Below, in pieces: positions 27,192-34,295 of a stretch of 64,000 nucleotides of DNA. Every line of letters starts with the position of its first letter. The stretch's first letter is position 1. Where the stretch lies: assembly GCF_026239735.1 (NCBI RefSeq), contig NZ_JAPIVT010000003.1:372001-436000 (forward strand), in the 5' to 3' direction. A program made the position numbers and the translations under genes. The notes below the pieces were generated by a model, which ran no database searches, was not told the origin of the DNA, and saw nothing but the letters and a program-made list of their open reading frames with translations. The DNA is from Pedobacter sp. MC2016-05. Its GTDB lineage: Bacteria; Bacteroidota; Bacteroidia; Sphingobacteriales; Sphingobacteriaceae.

Positions 27192-27214
27192 GAACATTAG
27201 TTGGTAGCTAATGA

Positions 27215-28027
27215 ATGACCCAGAGACTAATAGAAATTATTAAGAAAAAAACAATGACAATTACATTAAACACACCGACAAATTTTGATTTAGCACTATG
27301 TGGTACATTCAATCACACAAAACAGATTCACAAGATAATTTGGTTAATCCATGAAACAAATTACCAAACAATACACAAAGGGAAGTTGACGATGCACAAA
27401 GAAACTTATTTCAAATTTTTAGGTCTTTCTGGTGCAGATTTAAATAAGATGTTAGCACTGCTAATCAACCAAAATATAATTACCCAAACCACAATCGGTA
27501 ACAACGTAAAACAAACCTTATCCCAATTTATAATCAATAATCCCTTCAAAGCGGAAGATGCAAGAAAGCATCTCTATGATACAGATGATACCAAATGTCC
27601 TTTATTCATCAAACGCTGGGCTTTTGATAATTGCAGAGTAAAAGTAGATTCAAGTTTTGTAAAGCCAGAAGTGCAACCAAGAATAAAAAAATATGTGACC
27701 GTTGGCGGTAATGTAGATGAAAAAGATTTATTAATTCAAAAACTTCAACAAGAAATAGAAGAACTAAAGGCAAAACTAAAAGCTACAATTTTACCTAATG
27801 TAGAGCCACCAGTTCAATTATCTTCAACAAAAGATGTAACTATTTCATTAACAAAAATAATTGCAAGGAACGGTATAGAATTGAGTACAGACTTAACACT
27901 GGATGCAGACACTATAGACTTGATTAAAAAAAAATATTCAAAAGCACTACCTCATATCTTTATAAATGGCAAAATCTATGAAGTTAATGATGGTGTGTTG
28001 TCTCTTTATATGGCAAAAACAGCCTAG
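27215..28027 (+). CDS. Hypothetical phage protein, possible DNA-binding or replication initiator
   Basis: The 270-residue protein has an N-terminal half that reads like winged-helix DNA-binding segments (KIIWLIHETNYQTIHKGKLTMHKETYFKFLGLSGADLNKMLALLINQNII), a coiled coil at about 170-192 (EKDLLIQKLQQEIEELKAKLKA) and a C-terminal small domain. No family can be named. It is the first rightward gene after the palindromic region, the usual place of a replication initiator next to its origin. An ATG at 27254 with an A-rich leader is an alternative start. Confidence 0.6.
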   Translation: MTQRLIEIIKKKTMTITLNTPTNFDLALCGTFNHTKQIHKIIWLIHETNYQTIHKGKLTMHKETYFKFLGLSGADLNKMLALLINQNIITQTTIGNNVKQTLSQFIINNPFKAEDARKHLYDTDDTKCPLFIKRWAFDNCRVKVDSSFVKPEVQPRIKKYVTVGGNVDEKDLLIQKLQQEIEELKAKLKATILPNVEPPVQLSSTKDVTISLTKIIARNGIELSTDLTLDADTIDLIKKKYSKALPHIFINGKIYEVNDGVLSLYMAKTA

Positions 28028-28251
28028 CTAGAAGTAAGCTTTGTCATATTAAATTACTATTCAAAGCTAATTTTAACAATAAAAATTTTGTCATCATTCT
28101 GGAATTCCAAGGTAAATTAAGAAAAATGCCTTGGCAAGCTGGAATCAAAGTTTTAGGTAATTGAAAGTTTGTTTTTACTTTCATTAAGATATTGAAAATT
28201 TGAGTACTTCCAAGTTTATTTTGATAACTTTTTTTTACACAAAACCCTAGT

Positions 28252-28259
28252 TATGTTTG
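28252..28259 (+). promoter_or_regulatory. Host-type -7 promoter element
   Basis: TATGTTTG matches TAnnTTTG. Transcription would begin near 28265, downstream of the ATG at 28264, which argues for translation from the second ATG at 28279. No well-placed TTG is seen. Confidence 0.5.
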
Positions 28260-28278
28260 CATTATGAAAGGAAAAAAT

Positions 28279-28545
28279 ATGAAAACATTACAAGAACAAG
28301 GTGTATCAGTTATCACCCAAACCAGAACTATTTTAAGTGCAAAATATGGTTACATCATCAATGCCCCATATACTGATGAATTTACTGAATTAACGAGTAA
28401 AGATAATGCAACCAGTATTTTATTGTATGAAGCCGATGGTGCTATATCATATAATGTTGGGTTACAAAAACCAAATGAAAAGAAACAAGCCGAGGTTATG
28501 CAATTAGTAAATGATGTATTAGATATTGTTCACATTTTAAATTAA
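28279..28545 (+). CDS. Hypothetical early phage protein
   Basis: The start at 28279 gives 88 residues, chosen because the -7 element ends only five bases before the upstream ATG at 28264 and because GGAAAAAAT precedes the second ATG. The protein is an alpha/beta-looking small domain (TRTILSAKYGYIINAP...TSILLYEADGAISYNVGLQ) with a C-terminal helix. No family is recognised. It lies 7 bp before the next gene. Confidence 0.6.
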   Translation: MKTLQEQGVSVITQTRTILSAKYGYIINAPYTDEFTELTSKDNATSILLYEADGAISYNVGLQKPNEKKQAEVMQLVNDVLDIVHILN

Positions 28546-28552
28546 AAATTAT

Positions 28553-28861
28553 ATGCAAAGTAAACTTACCTACGTGCCAAAAGACGAGATTAATACAATT
28601 GAAGAAACGTTTCAATTGATAAAGAAAATTGAATTTGAAGAACTGCAAAAAAGATGTAAAAGGTTAAGTGGTTCTTATAAGCTTGCCAGTGCTGGCTTAA
28701 TAAACAATGAAAATACATTTGTAAATCGAGGTTTAACTATTAAACACTTTGCTGGATTTGTTTCAATTAGTGGTACATCTTTACAAGAAATAATTGAAGC
28801 AGCTTGGATTATTGATATAGGTATGAGTTTTGAAGAAAACCTACTTAAAGATATCAGTTAA
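28553..28861 (+). CDS. Hypothetical early phage protein
   Basis: This 102-residue protein is mixed alpha/beta with a basic helix (FEELQKRCKRLSGSYKLASAG) and shows no recognisable family. It forms a unit with the gene ending at 28545, and its last eight bases overlap the 3' end of the convergent XRE regulator gene. Confidence 0.6.
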   Translation: MQSKLTYVPKDEINTIEETFQLIKKIEFEELQKRCKRLSGSYKLASAGLINNENTFVNRGLTIKHFAGFVSISGTSLQEIIEAAWIIDIGMSFEENLLKDIS

Positions 28862-29072
28862 ATAACTTAGTTTCTTCAACTTCCAAAGCATTTGCAATAC
28901 GTGCGACCATAGTGACAGTTGTGTTAACTAAAGCCCGTTCAATTCTGCTGATGGTTGTGTAATCAACTAAACAGATTTCTGCCAGTTGTAAGATAGTTAA
29001 CCCTTTCTGTTTACGGTAAAGCTTAACATTAACCCCAAATTTTTTTATTGTTATTTCATCTTGTGGATTCAT
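28854..29072 (-). CDS. XRE-family HTH regulator, probable phage repressor
   Basis: From the ATG at 29072 the protein has 72 residues and is almost entirely a helix-turn-helix: FGVNVKLYRKQKGLTILQLAEICLVDYTTISRIERAL, then VARIANALEVEETKLF. An upstream ATG at 29117 would add a hydrophobic, non-HTH extension and is unlikely. Single-domain XRE proteins are typical phage CI- or Cro-like switches. Direct and inverted repeats lie just upstream (29120-29187). Confidence 0.83.
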   Translation of the reverse strand: MNPQDEITIKKFGVNVKLYRKQKGLTILQLAEICLVDYTTISRIERALVNTTVTMVARIANALEVEETKLFN

Positions 29073-29119
29073 TAACCACAAAAGAATACAAAAAATACAG
29101 TAAAAAATATGGCGCATGT

Positions 29120-29187
29120 GCAGAAATTAGCAGAAATTATTATAGTTTTGTTTCCATAAATTAATTATCAATCGAGGGAAACAAAAC
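29120..29187. promoter_or_regulatory. Candidate operator region of the XRE regulator
   Basis: Tandem GCAGAAATTA repeats occupy 29120-29129 and 29130-29139. Then GTTTTGTTTCC (29145-29155) and GGAAACAAAAC (29177-29187) form a perfect 11-bp inverted repeat. The position, between the regulator and the rightward genes, suits a lysogeny switch. Confidence 0.5.
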
Positions 29188-29414
29188 CTGATTTTAGCCC
29201 AAAGGGGTGTTTAACCTTATTTTTATTCTTTGGTACAGCTTTATTGCTGTTTTACCTCTATTTCAAGAACAGTAATGATTGTATTAGGTCAATTCCAGAT
29301 GGTACGGTGCGCTGCAAGTGTGATATGCCTAGTGAAGCTGCATGGGATGAATACATTGAAAATGCTAAAGGCAGTTATGAGTCGGTAATAGTAGAAGGGA
29401 AAGAATGTGATTAA
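29160..29414 (+). CDS. Small membrane protein frame without a standard start codon
   Basis: An open frame of 84 codons follows the TAA at 29157-29159 and ends at 29414. It encodes a convincing membrane helix (GCLTLFLFFGTALLLFYLYFKN) and a Cys-rich C-terminal part (VRCKCDMPSEAAWDEYIE...GKECD), yet contains no ATG before the middle of the protein. Either the start codon was lost or a rare start such as ATT at 29160 is used. It lies nine bases before a lipoprotein gene that is also damaged. Confidence 0.35.
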   Translation: MNYQSRETKPDFSPKGCLTLFLFFGTALLLFYLYFKNSNDCIRSIPDGTVRCKCDMPSEAAWDEYIENAKGSYESVIVEGKECD

Positions 29415-29423
29415 TAAAAAACT

Positions 29424-29675
29424 ATGAAGAAGATAATATTAAGTATTTGCATTGCTACAACAATGTTAGCTTGCAAAAAAGAAGACCAGAATGATTGTGC
29501 TTTAATCCAACGTAAGGATGTTGTATATGGTAAATATATCTTATACTTGAAGCAAAATAATGTAAGCAGCTTTAGCTAAAAGGTAACATCAGACATCTAC
29601 AATAGTCATGACGTCAACAATACTATTTGTGGTGTTGGCGATTTGAATAAACTTTATGACAGCAGAAAAAAGTAA
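29424..29675 (+). pseudogene. Small lipoprotein gene interrupted by an in-frame TAA
   Basis: ATG at 29424 opens MKKIILSICIATTMLACKKE, a clear lipoprotein signal with lipobox MLAC. The frame meets TAA at 29577-29579 after 51 codons and then continues open for 31 codons to the TAA at 29673-29675, which overlaps the ATG of the next gene as TAATG. That coupling, and the coding look of the second part (SDIYNSHDVNNTICGVGDLNKLYD), suggest an original 83-codon gene broken by one nonsense change. Confidence 0.6.
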
Positions 29676-29884
29676 TGTACACGATTACTACTATCTACAA
29701 AAAGTGGAGGTTATCTAAATCAAAGATTATTGCATTGCTGGCAGAAAATAACGTTACACCAGTGCATGAAGCTTATGTTGAGTTATCTTCAGTGGTTTAC
29801 CTAAAGAGATACAGCTTACAAGCCAAATACTATGATGCAGAAGTTGTTGAAGATTTATTTAAAAATATCGAGTTAAGAAGTTAA
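29675..29884 (+). CDS. Hypothetical small phage protein
   Basis: This 69-residue protein starts within the TAATG overlap of the preceding reading frame. It looks like a small alpha/beta domain with a helical C terminus (YYDAEVVEDLFKNIEL). A helix-turn-helix reading of IYKKWRLSKSKIIALLAENNVTPVHE is possible but weak. No family is recognised. Confidence 0.55.
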   Translation: MYTITTIYKKWRLSKSKIIALLAENNVTPVHEAYVELSSVVYLKRYSLQAKYYDAEVVEDLFKNIELRS

Positions 29885-29905
29885 TTTGGTCAAAAAATCT
29901 AAATT

Positions 29906-30127
29906 ATGACAGAAGATATTATAATTAGCAATGTAGCTTATGATAAGGTATTTGAAGCCTTGTATGAAAAATATAAGTGGAATGCTACAGTACTTAACAG
30001 CTATGGTACAAGCAAGAAAATTCAAACTGAACTTCCAGTGTTAAAAGAAATGAAAGCTACTTTTCTATCTCATATTGAATATTTAAATCAGTTTATAACG
30101 CTGATTGATGAAAAAATAGAAGGATAA
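29906..30127 (+). CDS. Hypothetical small phage protein
   Basis: A 73-residue, mainly helical protein with a likely coiled coil (ELPVLKEMKATFLSHIEYLNQFITLIDEKIEG). It follows the previous gene by 21 bp and ends the first early unit before the terminator at 30181. No family is recognised. Confidence 0.6.
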   Translation: MTEDIIISNVAYDKVFEALYEKYKWNATVLNSYGTSKKIQTELPVLKEMKATFLSHIEYLNQFITLIDEKIEG

Positions 30128-30180
30128 AATAAAATAACATTTACATATCTATTAAGCTATGGTATCATTACCATAGATGA

Positions 30181-30210
30181 CCCTTACTGGTAAATCGGTA
30201 AGGGTTTTTT
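30181..30210 (+). terminator. Terminator ending the first early gene group
   Basis: CCCTTAC (30181-30187) pairs with GTAAGGG (30198-30204) and is followed by six T. Just upstream, CTATGGTA-TCAT-TACCATAG (30157-30176) forms a second perfect 8-bp hairpin. Confidence 0.8.
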
Positions 30211-30211
30211 A

Positions 30212-30781
30212 TTGGTAAAAAATGTTGATAACTTTTTAGGTCAACTTGCTACCAGCCCGATATTTATAGATATGAAAGCAATAGAAAATGGATTTTTAAA
30301 ATTTGATAAGATTGGTTTAGACATCGTTAGCCAATTAATAAAATGGGATAGTTTTAATCCTAATGAAGCAGACAAATATGGTTGGTATGATGCCGATGCA
30401 ACACGAGGTGATAAGAAATATAAAATTGAAATTAAGTGCAATGATAGTGTGCAATTGCAACACATGACCACCATTATAACTAAGAAAGACTTTGATGATT
30501 TAACCACTAATTCAACTGATGGTACACCGCTTTATTTCATCGTAACCAATAGATGCACGTTTGCATATAACCTAGCAGCAGTAGCAAATGATGCAGATGT
30601 ATTTGAGGTAAAGCAAAAAGAAAACAGAAATACAAGCATGGGTAATAATGGATATTACAGGCTTGAAGAATGGGTATACATTGACAGAATAAAAGCCAGA
30701 AATAAAGGGTACATGAAGTTGATAAAAAGAGGTGGGAAGCACTTCAATTATAACATTGACTTATTACTTAAAGGAGGTTAA
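30212..30781 (+). CDS. Possible PD-(D/E)XK nuclease-like phage protein
   Basis: The 189-residue frame contains GWYDADATRGDKKYKIEIKC (about 57-76), which fits the D...E-x-K active-site order of restriction-endonuclease-fold proteins, followed by strands YFIVTNRCTFAYNL. A role as phage nuclease or junction resolvase is possible but not proven. The frame opens with TTG at 30212, inside the T tail of the terminator; the first in-frame ATG is at 30272, which would still keep the D and ExK residues, so the true N terminus is unclear. Confidence 0.5.
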   Translation: MVKNVDNFLGQLATSPIFIDMKAIENGFLKFDKIGLDIVSQLIKWDSFNPNEADKYGWYDADATRGDKKYKIEIKCNDSVQLQHMTTIITKKDFDDLTTNSTDGTPLYFIVTNRCTFAYNLAAVANDADVFEVKQKENRNTSMGNNGYYRLEEWVYIDRIKARNKGYMKLIKRGGKHFNYNIDLLLKGG

Positions 30782-30784
30782 ATT

Positions 30785-30865
30785 ATGATACAGACGATAC
30801 TAATAATTTTAATCTGCATTACTTACTGGAAATGGCTTGATGAAAATGACAAAAAGAAAAATTGA
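30785..30865 (+). CDS. Tiny membrane protein (26 residues)
   Basis: ATG at 30785, three bases after the previous stop, opens MIQTILIILICITYWKWLDE, a single hydrophobic helix with a charged tail ending DKKKN. Its last 26 bases overlap the next gene in another frame. No homologue is recognised. The position in a tight gene string and the helix make it plausible as a real small protein. Confidence 0.45.
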   Translation: MIQTILIILICITYWKWLDENDKKKN

Positions 30866-31118
30866 TAAAATAAACAATAGGCTAGATGAGGTTTATGAAA
30901 TGATGCTAAACGCTGGATATGATAAGGGAAAGTTAAACAGTGTCATTCTGGTAAATAACATCAGCACGTTATCAGATGAACACAATGCATTCAATGAAGC
31001 AATAGATTATTTACTAAAAATCAATGAACGACTTGAATTTTTTGAAATCTGTATTTACTTAATAGATATACAACATCAATTAAACAATAAAAGGACAAAA
31101 GAAAAAGTAAATGAGTAA
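30840..31118 (+). CDS. Hypothetical helical phage protein
   Basis: From the ATG at 30840 the protein has 92 residues and is basic at the N terminus (MKMTKRKIDKINNRLDE), mostly helical, probably a coiled-coil or helical-hairpin protein. It overlaps the tiny membrane gene before it and the next tiny membrane gene (ATG at 31111). No family is recognised. Confidence 0.6.
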   Translation: MKMTKRKIDKINNRLDEVYEMMLNAGYDKGKLNSVILVNNISTLSDEHNAFNEAIDYLLKINERLEFFEICIYLIDIQHQLNNKRTKEKVNE

Positions 31119-31194
31119 GACTGCTTTTTGGTCAATGTTGACCATACAATTACTAACAACGATACTAATAATAGTCTCTGCAATTGCAGATTAA
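31111..31194 (+). CDS. Tiny membrane protein (27 residues)
   Basis: ATG at 31111 overlaps the previous stop by eight bases and opens MSKTAFWSMLTIQLLTTILI, continuing as a hydrophobic helix and ending AIAD. It is the second single-helix micro-protein in 400 bp, with the same tight coupling to its neighbour. No family is recognised. Confidence 0.4.
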   Translation: MSKTAFWSMLTIQLLTTILIIVSAIAD

Positions 31195-31340
31195 AAAATA
31201 AAGGTGTATTGATAAAATGACGATGGCAGAATGAGGGTTAAAGGCTTCCAAACCCTTGACAGACCACCAAAGGTAGCAAAAACCCCCGATTCAATATCTG
31301 GTAACCCATTCTCACTACACTTTTAAACAAGAAACATAGC

Positions 31341-31460
31341 ATGGAACAGAAGCTACTAGAACTATACACATATTGGTGTAAAGAAACCAAACGCAGTGGT
31401 GCAATATTGGTTGGTGGTTCAATACGAGAGTTTCTAACATGGTGTGCAAATAAAATTTAA
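31341..31460 (+). CDS. Micro-protein of 39 residues
   Basis: ATG at 31341 after AAGAAACATAGC opens MEQKLLELYTYWCKETKRSG and ends TWCANKI. It has two Trp-Cys pairs (YWC, TWC). The 146 bases before it contain no gene but several short complementary stretches. The following gene overlaps its 3' end by 17 bp. No family is recognised. Confidence 0.4.
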   Translation: MEQKLLELYTYWCKETKRSGAILVGGSIREFLTWCANKI

Positions 31461-31629
31461 CAACAAAAAATTGGAACAAAAACAACTAACTCCCCAACAA
31501 GCATTTGAGGTGCTTTATTCATTGACTGGTACATTAACACTTAACCGCCATGATGGTCAAGTTTTGGATAACTCACTTAGAGTATTAGCGCAATTATTGC
31601 CACAAGAAGAAATAGCACCAGAAGCCTAA
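31444..31629 (+). CDS. Hypothetical small phage protein
   Basis: The frame opens with GTG at 31444 inside the preceding micro-gene and encodes 61 residues including LTPQQAFEVLYSLTGTLTLNRHDGQVLDNSLRVLAQLL, which looks like a compact helical domain. Its stop overlaps the next ATG as TAATG. Start choice is uncertain because no ATG lies near the N terminus. Confidence 0.5.
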   Translation: MQIKFNNKKLEQKQLTPQQAFEVLYSLTGTLTLNRHDGQVLDNSLRVLAQLLPQEEIAPEA

Positions 31630-32390
31630 TGAATATAACAGCTTATGAAGGTTTAAGCAACAAACAAATACAAGATAAAGTATTGACTGAACTTTATTTA
31701 ACTGGTAAGGTTGGTGGGGTTTACATGAAAAAGTTTTCTAAATCAAAAGAAAACCCTATTAAATTTTACATCCGAGGTTGGTTAAGATTATACCAAATTT
31801 ATACCAACCAAGATGATATTCTTGATGATGTTTATCAACTGACTTTCACAGAACTATTTGCAATTCACCCAGACAAATTTGTTGAGGGTGAGAAAAATAA
31901 AAAAGGTGTTTTTGTGAAAGGGTTCTTTAAAAAGAATGGTGATTTAAATGTGCAAAAGCTAACTGCAACAGCCTGCACCATTATCTTCAATAAAGCCATG
32001 TACAAAAGAATGGCAATTGATAAGAAGACAGGTGAAGAATATGTGATGGTCAAACACTCATACATTACAAGGCTTCTACATGCATCTAGCTTGCAGGGCG
32101 CAATAAAAATCAGTCATACTGAAAATTTGAATGAGGTGTATGAAGACTATAATGAAGGTGATGGTATCATTCTTTATGATGAAGATTCAGAAGATGGTTT
32201 TTTCAACCGCTACAACTTCACACCTGATGACATATTGAAATACCTAACATCAGAAGAAAAGGAACAATTTAGAAAACACCTTTCAAGAAAATTCAACCCA
32301 GATAAAACGAGCCATGCAATGAAGGCTTTACAACAAAGAATCATTGAAATTAAAACCAAAATACAAAATGACAGAAATAGATTTATATAA
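31629..32390 (+). CDS. Sigma-70-like protein, candidate phage late sigma factor
   Basis: The 253-residue protein carries a segment that follows the layout of sigma-70 region 2: FYIRGWLRLYQIYTNQDDILDDVYQLTFTELF (about 46-77) as the core-binding helices and VQKLTATACTIIFNKAMYKRM (about 107-127) in the place of the -10 recognition helix. A region 4 helix-turn-helix is not obvious in the C terminus (LTSEEKEQFRKHL). The similarity is by eye. It is the last regulatory-looking gene before the late region, whose genes share a conserved upstream box, so a late sigma role is inferred. Confidence 0.45.
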   Translation: MNITAYEGLSNKQIQDKVLTELYLTGKVGGVYMKKFSKSKENPIKFYIRGWLRLYQIYTNQDDILDDVYQLTFTELFAIHPDKFVEGEKNKKGVFVKGFFKKNGDLNVQKLTATACTIIFNKAMYKRMAIDKKTGEEYVMVKHSYITRLLHASSLQGAIKISHTENLNEVYEDYNEGDGIILYDEDSEDGFFNRYNFTPDDILKYLTSEEKEQFRKHLSRKFNPDKTSHAMKALQQRIIEIKTKIQNDRNRFI

Positions 32391-32802
32391 TTTAATGAAA
32401 CCTCTCAATCACATTTTTGAGGGTTACAAAAATAAAACAGTGCATCAATTAACACCTGATGAATTAGAGGAAATGAAAGAGATTTATTCAGCAGTGCAAA
32501 GGGTTTACCCAAATGTATTACCACCAATATTTGTCACTACATGCCCTTCATGCGTTATTGAAGCCCTAGAACAATTCATCAGCATTTATGATAGATTATC
32601 TTCAACGCTGGCTGATGTGGTATTGGTGATGAAATTGGATGGTGAACCCGTAGCTATGAAAAATATAGTTGATGGTAAAATTGAAGCTTATAATTCTGAT
32701 GAATTGGTTGGCGATGGTGATAACGATGCTGATGAAATGATTAAAGCTTATAATTCTACTTTAGATAAACCAGAGCCAGTGAAGAAAGGAAGGAAGAAAT
32801 AA
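32368..32802 (+). CDS. Hypothetical phage protein with CPSC motif
   Basis: The ATG at 32368 gives 144 residues and overlaps the sigma-like gene by 23 bp. The protein contains TTCPSCVIEALEQFISIYDRL, a Cys-x-x-Cys followed by helices, and a charged C terminus ending KKGRKK. The repeated phrase AYNS (KIEAYNS and IKAYNS) flanks an acidic stretch. No family is recognised; it couples to the next gene through TAATG. Confidence 0.6.
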   Translation: MTEIDLYNLMKPLNHIFEGYKNKTVHQLTPDELEEMKEIYSAVQRVYPNVLPPIFVTTCPSCVIEALEQFISIYDRLSSTLADVVLVMKLDGEPVAMKNIVDGKIEAYNSDELVGDGDNDADEMIKAYNSTLDKPEPVKKGRKK

Positions 32803-33107
32803 TGGAAATTCTAAATGAAAAGGTAGTTACCATTCAATATGATGTACTAGCTAAAGAGTATTTCAAGCTGGCAATGTCATCGTTAAACCCGTATACACGA
32901 GAATCATTTACACCAAAGGAGGTGCTTGACAAAACAGTAGAACAATATAAAGCATCATTTGTGTCGGAAACTATAGATAAGCACATGAGAGGTATAAATA
33001 ATAGATTACGGGATTTACTTATTCCATCATTAGAAAAATTGGTTCTTATTAAAGACTTCAACTATAATGAGGATAGCCTTAATTTCTATTTAGGAATATC
33101 ATTATAA
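32802..33107 (+). CDS. Hypothetical phage protein
   Basis: This 101-residue, largely helical protein starts within the TAATG of the previous gene and is the last of the early string that begins at 30212. A terminator follows at 33142. No family or motif is recognised. Confidence 0.6.
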   Translation: MEILNEKVVTIQYDVLAKEYFKLAMSSLNPYTRESFTPKEVLDKTVEQYKASFVSETIDKHMRGINNRLRDLLIPSLEKLVLIKDFNYNEDSLNFYLGISL

Positions 33108-33141
33108 ATATAAAAAGGTTTCAATTATAATAATTTTAGAG

Positions 33142-33171
33142 GGTTAGCACTGGATGGTGTTAGCCTTTTTT
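33142..33171 (+). terminator. Terminator at the end of the sigma-like gene operon
   Basis: GGTTAGCAC (33142-33150) pairs with GTGTTAGCC (33157-33165) allowing two G-U pairs, and six T follow. Confidence 0.7.
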
Positions 33172-33185
33172 AGTTACTTTACAAA

Positions 33186-33377
33186 ATGCAAAAATGGATA
33201 AGTTTAGCCGATGCAAAACCACCTTGTAGTGGTTTTTACAAAGTTGAAACTGAATATTGTGATTTTGATGATGTCTATTATAATGATGAAACTGAAATCT
33301 TTGATTACGCTTATTTAGTAAAGTATTGGTTGTATGATACATCTTGTCATCTATTAGCCAATGTTAATGGTTATTGA
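33186..33377 (+). CDS. Small DUF551-like hypothetical protein
   Basis: The 63-residue protein begins MQKWISLADAKPPCSGFYKVETEY, resembling the W-I-x(4)-K-P-P-x-S-G-x-Y opening of DUF551-type small phage proteins, and continues with acidic and aromatic residues. Function unknown. It lies alone between a terminator and the leftward HEPN-like gene, whose 3' end it overlaps by seven bases. Confidence 0.55.
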   Translation: MQKWISLADAKPPCSGFYKVETEYCDFDDVYYNDETEIFDYAYLVKYWLYDTSCHLLANVNGY

Positions 33378-33961
33378 GAAGCATCTTTGCGAGAATTTGT
33401 CTTTAAAATTTCAATATTTTTACTAATTACAAAATCTGCTAATTCAACTAATAAGTCTTTTATAAGTTCAACATCTTTATCCGTAATTCTAATTTCTTTG
33501 TTCTTATTCAAAAATTTATTGAAGTAAACAACCTTATCACCTTCAGTATTTAATCTAATTGAATTTTGTAAACTTGTTGAATCCGGTTCAAATATATGTG
33601 CATTGGTCATATATGCATGAGCGAGGATGTTTCTTTGTTCAACTACATAGTTTAAATCGTGAACTATATTAAACGGTTTTTTATCATTCTTTCTAATTGA
33701 TACATAGCTCTCCAACCAGTCTTTGTATTCAGATTTAGCAAGTGCAATAAATACTTCAAATTTACTCTTTGTATTCATTCTACTATCACCAAGAATTAAG
33801 AAGTGTAACAATTCCTGTTTGTGTCTAGTTTCACAAAAAAATCTTGTAATAAATACTTCAATAGCCTTTTCAAGATGAATCACATCATTAATTATAGTAC
33901 CTCTATAATTGATACCGTTTTCATTTCTACGTTCTGTTAAACTCTTCTCTTTTTTATCCAT
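33371..33961 (-). CDS. HEPN-like protein 1 (RNxxAH motif), accessory gene
   Basis: This leftward 196-residue protein is mostly helical and contains EQRNILAHAYM with Arg110, Asn111 and His115, the R-x4-H signature of HEPN ribonucleases. It shares layout and phrases with the leftward gene at 37298: YRG-x-IIN, then a K-x-IE-x-FI helix, then the RNxxAH segment. Known HEPN proteins include toxins and abortive-infection RNases. Its orientation against all late genes marks it as an inserted accessory gene. Its start lies only eight bases from the box in front of the terminase unit. Confidence 0.6.
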   Translation of the reverse strand: MDKKEKSLTERRNENGINYRGTIINDVIHLEKAIEVFITRFFCETRHKQELLHFLILGDSRMNTKSKFEVFIALAKSEYKDWLESYVSIRKNDKKPFNIVHDLNYVVEQRNILAHAYMTNAHIFEPDSTSLQNSIRLNTEGDKVVYFNKFLNKNKEIRITDKDVELIKDLLVELADFVISKNIEILKTNSRKDASQ

Positions 33962-33969
33962 TCAGCTAA

Positions 33970-33982
33970 TATAATATCTATC
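33970..33982 (+). promoter_or_regulatory. Late box 1 (terminase unit)
   Basis: TATAATATCTATC, 22 bases before the ATG at 34005. First of ten boxes of form YATAATATYTATY in front of late genes. Confidence 0.6.
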
Positions 33983-34004
33983 TGCATTAAACAGATAAAT
34001 ACAG

Positions 34005-34295
34005 ATGGCAAGATTTAAAAAAGGTGAAAGTGGTAATCCAAATGGTAGGGCTAAAGGTGCATTAAATAAACGTACCAAGGCGGAGAAAGAAGCATACGAT
34101 ACTATCATGAATTTGATAGAAAAAAGAATGACCGATGGTGATGACGTAATCAATAATCTATCACCAGCCAGAGCAGCAGAATTATATGTTAATCTTGTAA
34201 ATTATAAGAAATACAAATTAAATGCTTCAAAAAATCAAAATGATACTACTTTAAGCGGTGGATTAAACGTGACAGTGAAGTATGATGATAAGTAA
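34005..34295 (+). CDS. DUF5681-type protein, probable small terminase subunit
   Basis: The N terminus ARFKKGESGNPNGRAKGALN is the glycine- and basic-rich signature of DUF5681 proteins, found in phages just before the large terminase. The rest is helical. At 96 residues it fits a small DNA-recognition subunit that presents phage DNA for packaging. Its stop overlaps the large subunit start as TAATG, supporting joint production. Confidence 0.72.
   Translation: MARFKKGESGNPNGRAKGALNKRTKAEKEAYDTIMNLIEKRMTDGDDVINNLSPARAAELYVNLVNYKKYKLNASKNQNDTTLSGGLNVTVKYDDK

Noticed and set aside
28080..28145. Terminator at CCAAGG...CCTTGG downstream of the 27215 gene
   Set aside because: Six base pairs with a 16-base loop and no T tail are not enough.
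33962..34004. Second copy of the 33186 gene's 3' end beyond HEPN-like gene 1, by analogy with gene 2
   Set aside because: No match to the end of the 33186 gene was found there, so the first HEPN-like gene shows no sign of the same insertion mode.
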